A stretch of DNA of 64,000 nucleotides from Blautia sp. (GTDB lineage Bacteria > Bacillota > Clostridia > Lachnospirales > Lachnospiraceae), in contig JAFVGK010000030.1 of assembly GCA_017475035.1 (NCBI GenBank), positions 42,336-106,335 on the forward strand, written 5' to 3'. Every line of letters starts with the position of its first letter. Position 1 is the stretch's first letter. Shown one piece after another: positions 60,751 to 64,000 of the stretch. The notes under the pieces are model-generated. The model saw only the letters and a list, made by a program, of their open reading frames with translations, made no database searches and was not told the origin of the DNA. Made by a program: the position numbers and the translations under genes.

Positions 60751-61599
60751 ATGGAGTTTGAAATACTGAATCCGCAGGAGGTCGCGGCTCTGCCGCAGGT
60801 CCGGTGGAATTTTGAAGAGATTAAACGATATGCCGTTGAGAAAGCCGACGAGTATAAAGGCATAGCTTATACCGAAGACGATGCCGCGGCGATGAAATCT
60901 GACCGCGCGGACATCAATAGATTTATAAAAGCCATTGAGGCGGAGCGGATTAAGAAGAAAAAAGAATACCTGGAGCCTTACAACGTTTTCGAGGCTCAGG
61001 TGAAAGAGGTTCTGCAGCCGCTCAGGGAAGCGGAAGGTGTGATTGCGAGAGGTCTCAAGGAGATCGACGACAAGTGGAGAGCTGAGCGCAAGGAAAAGGT
61101 CAGAGAGATCTATAACAAGGTCATCGGAGACCTTGGGGAAATCGCTCCGTTTGACACTATTGACGATGAGAGTTTCTACCGGAAATCGGTCTCGATGAAG
61201 GCCATAGAGGAGAGCCTGAAAAACCTGTTTGACCGGATCAGGGCAGACCTTACAGAGATCGAAGCCCTGCCGGAGAAATACCAGGCGGCGGCGCTCAGGG
61301 CTTACAAGACGAGCGGGAACAACCTTTCTACCGCTCTCGCAGAGGTACGGCGTATCCAGCAGGATGAGGAGATCATCGAGGAGCGGAAACGCAAGGCGGC
61401 AGAGCAGGAAGCGAGGACGAAAGCGCTCACAGAACAGCTTTACAAAGTCTCTGGTGTTTCAACAGAGCAAGCTGCTCAGATGGACGCAGAGCCAATTATG
61501 AAACTGGAATTCAGGGTATACGGTACAAGAGAACAGATCCTCGCACTCCGGGACTTTATGGTTGCGACGGATCTCAAATTTGAAAGGGTGGGTGTGTGA
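60751..61599 (+). CDS. DUF1351-type phage protein between exonuclease and RecT
   Basis: A 282-residue coiled-coil-rich protein (RIKKKKEYLEPYNVFEAQVKEV). The layout and place between YqaJ and RecT match the DUF1351 family of Firmicutes phages, whose role is not settled; an accessory part in recombination is likely. AAGGGGGAG precedes the start. Its stop overlaps the recT start (TGATG). Confidence 0.75.
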   Translation: MEFEILNPQEVAALPQVRWNFEEIKRYAVEKADEYKGIAYTEDDAAAMKSDRADINRFIKAIEAERIKKKKEYLEPYNVFEAQVKEVLQPLREAEGVIARGLKEIDDKWRAERKEKVREIYNKVIGDLGEIAPFDTIDDESFYRKSVSMKAIEESLKNLFDRIRADLTEIEALPEKYQAAALRAYKTSGNNLSTALAEVRRIQQDEEIIEERKRKAAEQEARTKALTEQLYKVSGVSTEQAAQMDAEPIMKLEFRVYGTREQILALRDFMVATDLKFERVGV

Positions 61600-62576
61600 T
61601 GGCAGTACAGAACCAGCTCGCAGCAAAACCAGAAAGCAGCTTATCTGCGTATCTCGCGAAAGACGCAGTGAAAAACCAGATCAACCAGATTGTCGGAGGA
61701 AAAGACGGGCCGAGGTTCATTTCATCCCTGGTATCAGCAGTGCAGACGAATCCTCAGCTCCAGGAGTGCACGAAACCCAGCCTGTTATCGGCGGCATTAC
61801 TCGGGCACTCGCTGAACCTTTCGCCATCGCCTCAGCTTGGCCAGTATTACATGGTACCTTTCAATAACAAAAAGAAAGGAACCGTGGAAGCCAGCTTCGT
61901 ACTTGGGTACCGCGGTCTACTCCAACTTGCGATCCGCTCAGGGTACTACAAGAAATTGAACGCCTTGGCGCTCAAAGAGGGCGAGCTGATCCGGTACGAT
62001 CCGCTGGAAGAGGAGATTGAGGTCAGGCTGATCGAGGACGAAGAAGAGCGGGAGAAAGCCCCGACAATAGGTTATTTTGCAATGTTCGAGTATGCGAACG
62101 GTTTCAAAAAGACCCTGTACTGGAGCAAAAACAAGATGATCTCCCACGCCGACAGGTACTCTCAGGCTTTCTCGGCAAACGCGACAACAGGGAGATACCC
62201 GAAGGTATCATTTGCTGACTACGAGGCCGGCAAGGTTCCGAAGGGCGACGAGTGGCTGTATAGTTCCTTCTGGTATAAGGATTTTGATGCAATGGCGATA
62301 AAGACCATGCTCAGGCAGATCATCAGCAAATGGGGCATCATGAGCATTGACATGCAGAACGCGGTGCAGAAGGACATGGCAGTGATCCGAGAGGACATGA
62401 CGCCGGATTACGTCGAAGAGGCTGCACCGGCCGCAGGAACCACAGCAGAGCCGGCCAGCGTACCAGACCAGGTTGAGGTTGACCAGACAATCGTTATTGA
62501 CCAGCCAGCGCAGGAACAGAAGCAGGAAGCTGTGCAGAAGCCTGCGAAGTCACTGGAAGATGAGTTTTTCGGATGA
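61599..62576 (+). CDS. recT: RecT single-strand annealing protein
   Basis: A 325-residue RecT-family protein. Family signatures are visible: PSLLSAALLGHSLNLSPSPQLGQYYMVPF, ASFVLGYRGLLQLAIRSG and AIKTMLRQIISKWGIMS. It pairs complementary single strands exposed by the YqaJ exonuclease. The C-terminal tail is acidic and Pro/Glu-rich and ends DEFFG, as often seen in single-strand-binding partner tails. The start overlaps the DUF1351 stop. Confidence 0.95.
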   Translation: MAVQNQLAAKPESSLSAYLAKDAVKNQINQIVGGKDGPRFISSLVSAVQTNPQLQECTKPSLLSAALLGHSLNLSPSPQLGQYYMVPFNNKKKGTVEASFVLGYRGLLQLAIRSGYYKKLNALALKEGELIRYDPLEEEIEVRLIEDEEEREKAPTIGYFAMFEYANGFKKTLYWSKNKMISHADRYSQAFSANATTGRYPKVSFADYEAGKVPKGDEWLYSSFWYKDFDAMAIKTMLRQIISKWGIMSIDMQNAVQKDMAVIREDMTPDYVEEAAPAAGTTAEPASVPDQVEVDQTIVIDQPAQEQKQEAVQKPAKSLEDEFFG

Positions 62577-62606
62577 TCGGAAGGGGCAAGGAGGTGCTGA
62601 GATGAC

Positions 62607-62807
62607 TTGATCGACAATGGTGAGATTTTCGTGCTGAGGGCGAGGATCTGCAAGCGCTGCGGGAGGATCTTAACGAAAGCGGAATCCGTAGAGCGTGGCC
62701 TTGGCTGCCAATGCGCGAAGAAAGAAAAGGCAGCGGAAACGGAGAAGACTCCGATTCCAGGGCAGGTAGATGTTTACGAATGGTTAAAAAGCAATGAAAG
62801 TAATTAG
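62607..62807 (+). CDS. Small zinc-ribbon protein (DUF6011-like), TTG start
   Basis: A 66-residue protein. CKRCGRILTKAESVERGLGCQC is a four-cysteine zinc-ribbon motif common in phage replication/recombination blocks. The most likely start is TTG at 62607, ten bases after AAGGAGGTG. An ATG at 62602 in another frame gives only Met-Thr-stop and overlaps it. The gene overlaps the rusA start by 14 bases. Confidence 0.6.
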   Translation: MIDNGEIFVLRARICKRCGRILTKAESVERGLGCQCAKKEKAAETEKTPIPGQVDVYEWLKSNESN

Positions 62808-63228
62808 ATTTACAGTTCCCGGAAAACCAATGGGAAAACAAAGAGCTCGGACGTTCTGGAACAATAAACTTTGCAGGATGCAGTCGATCACGCCGAAGGC
62901 AACGGCGAGTTACGAAGGCGATATCAAACTTTTTTACCAGCACGAAACCGGAGGGGAGATGTTTGAAAAAGGAATCCCCATTGCCGTGGAACTCATAGCA
63001 CGGTTCGAACCGGCAAACAGTGAGAGTAAAAAAAGAAAAAGCCTGATGGTTTCGAACATGATACGGTACACGAAAAAGCCGGACATAGATAACATAGCAA
63101 AAGCGGCGCTGGACGCGCTTAATGGTCTGGCGTGGCATGACGACTCTCAGGTCGTGTCCCTCCTGGTCAGGAAGAGATATTGCTCAGAAGCTGGGTTGGA
63201 TGTGATCATAAAGAGTTTGGATGATTGA
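62794..63228 (+). CDS. rusA: RusA-type Holliday junction resolvase
   Basis: A 144-residue protein. FTVPGKPMGKQRART opens the RusA fold and KPDIDNIAKAALDALNG with WHDDSQV carries the catalytic aspartates. It resolves branched DNA during phage replication or recombination. It overlaps the zinc-ribbon gene and is followed by the iteron array. Confidence 0.9.
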   Translation: MKVIRFTVPGKPMGKQRARTFWNNKLCRMQSITPKATASYEGDIKLFYQHETGGEMFEKGIPIAVELIARFEPANSESKKRKSLMVSNMIRYTKKPDIDNIAKAALDALNGLAWHDDSQVVSLLVRKRYCSEAGLDVIIKSLDD

Positions 63229-63250
63229 AGTTTTCGGCAGCTGAAAAATC

Positions 63251-63529
63251 GGTTCCTTTGGCGTTTGCTGATCGCGGGTTCCTCTGGCGTCGAATTACAG
63301 CTGGTATTCTTTACAAAAGCCATACACATCCGGTTCCTCTGGCGTTCACAGAGTGGGTTCCTTTGGCGTTGGATCTATGGCTGATAATGGTTAATACAAC
63401 CGTAAGACCTGGTTCCTTTGGCGTTCGCACGGCGGGTTCCTCTGGCGTTGGGCTTGCGGCTGATGATTAAACGATTTCTCTCCGGAATACGGTTCCTTTG
63501 GCGTTCGCACGGCGGGTTCCTCTGGCGTT
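63251..63529 (+). repeat. Paired iteron array, probable phage replication origin (fills 63229-63557)
   Basis: Eight copies of a 15-mer GGTTCCTYTGGCGTT, starting at 63251, 63277, 63332, 63356, 63411, 63435, 63491 and 63515. They form four pairs: within a pair the starts are 24-26 bases apart, and pairs recur every 79-81 bases. The sequence between pairs is not conserved, except that the last two pairs share an identical 9-base inner spacer (CGCACGGCG). The array lies 29 bases before a replication-type protein gene. It is best read as binding sites for a replication initiator. Confidence 0.75.
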
Positions 63530-63557
63530 GGATTCCCGGGAGCAGAGAGGGTTGGAA

Positions 63558-64000
63558 ATGGGCAGGCCATTTAAAGAGGGGCTCGATTATTTCGAGCTGG
63601 ACTGCCAGATGGACGACAAGGTTAAATTGATACAAGCCCAGTATGGATTAAAAGGATTTGCTGTAATCGTCAAGCTCTTCCAGCATATATACGGGGAGCA
63701 TGGTTATTACTGTGAATGGAACGAAGACGCGACGTTTCTCTTCATGTCCGAAGCTGGATCGGGTGGGTTGAGCGACAAAAATTTCATAGAGGAAGTGGTG
63801 CGGGCTTGTATCAAGAGGGGCATTTTTTCAGCGGATATTTATGAGAAGTACGGGGTTCTCACGTCTGAAGGGATACAGAAAAGGTATCTCCGGGCGACCG
63901 CAAAGCGCGGCGGTGTGAAGCTGAAAAAAGAGTACCTCCTGGTTCACTGTGCACAAAACGGAATTTCTTCCGTCAAAAACTCGGTTTCTTCCGTCAAAAA
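63558..64000 (+). CDS. Phage replication-type protein, DUF4373-like (truncated by window end)
   Basis: The first 147 codons are visible; the frame is still open at the window end. The N-terminus (GRPFKEGLDYFELDCQMDDK, LIQAQYGLKGFAVIVKLFQHIYGEHGYY) is the pattern of the DUF4373/Lin1244-type domain found at the start of phage replisome organiser proteins. The last codons begin a repeat (NGISSVKNSVSSVKN). It lies just after the iteron array, which it may bind. GAGAGGGTTGGAA lies before ATG 63558. Confidence 0.75.
   Translation, partial: MGRPFKEGLDYFELDCQMDDKVKLIQAQYGLKGFAVIVKLFQHIYGEHGYYCEWNEDATFLFMSEAGSGGLSDKNFIEEVVRACIKRGIFSADIYEKYGVLTSEGIQKRYLRATAKRGGVKLKKEYLLVHCAQNGISSVKNSVSSVK

Noticed and set aside
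63225-63470. Open frame of 81 codons across the iteron array
   Set aside because: Its residues (VPLAF, GSFGV repeats) are just the iteron read as protein; there is no ribosome binding site and several frames are open equally.
63251-63529. CRISPR-like array
   Set aside because: The 15-bp units alternate between 9-11 and 40-41 base gaps, there are no cas genes, and the place before a replication-type gene fits iterons better.

Overview
The window looks like a chromosomal segment of a low-to-middling GC Gram-positive Clostridia, most likely a gut Lachnospiraceae. The evidence is a Firmicutes-type housekeeping set (addA, trmL, mutS2, yhaM, a one-gene RlmCD-type rRNA methyltransferase), CDP-glycerol/teichoic-acid-type enzymes, strong AGGAGG ribosome binding sites and a Gram-positive type prophage. 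No rRNA, tRNA, CRISPR or transposase gene was seen.

Region A (about 1-21.6 kb) is a cell-surface polymer assembly and decoration locus. It holds a degenerate LicD-family protein and two MBOAT/SGNH pairs. One pair sits beside an acyl carrier protein and an AMP-ligase fused to a nitroreductase-fold domain, so the parts of a D-alanylation (Dlt)-like acyl-transfer route are all present but with an added redox domain. The locus also has an acyltransferase-3 protein, a GNAT, a CsbB-like polyprenyl-phosphate glycosyltransferase with a YfhO-type membrane partner, a secreted SGNH protein and a two-domain CDP-glycerol glycerophosphotransferase.

Region B (21.8-30.9 kb) is a self-contained sulfation module: cysD, a cysN-cysC fusion (PAPS synthesis), a sulfotransferase, a sulfate-binding lipoprotein, a one-polypeptide CysT-CysW permease, CysA and an acyltransferase-3 protein. 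No PAPS reductase is present, which suggests the PAPS is used to sulfate a glycan rather than for cysteine synthesis.

Region C (31-54.2 kb) holds trmL, a large secreted acidic-repeat/beta-helix protein, addA, a DUF3798-type binding protein with an ABC transporter of unknown substrate, an endonuclease/exonuclease/phosphatase-fold protein with a large uncharacterised helical partner, an orphan PhoB-type response regulator, mutS2, yhaM and rlmCD.

Region D (54.2-64 kb, runs off the end) is the early part of a prophage inserted just after rlmCD. It has a tyrosine integrase, a leftward group (HNH-like protein, J-domain protein, ImmA-like peptidase, repressor), divergent promoters, then rightward Cro-like, antirepressor/excisionase-like and small genes, YqaJ exonuclease, DUF1351, RecT, a zinc-ribbon protein, RusA, a striking paired iteron array, and a truncated replication-initiation-type protein.

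Three dispersed repeat families run through regions A-C. R1 (about 97 bp) is read in the same frame inside AddA, at the end of the gene cut by the window start, and in a 49-codon mini-ORF; it also supplies ribosome binding sites. R2 (about 100 bp) is a palindrome-rich intergenic repeat. R3 (72-283 bp) is MITE-like, with inverted ends and 6-bp target duplications, and is confined almost entirely to the surface-polymer locus.
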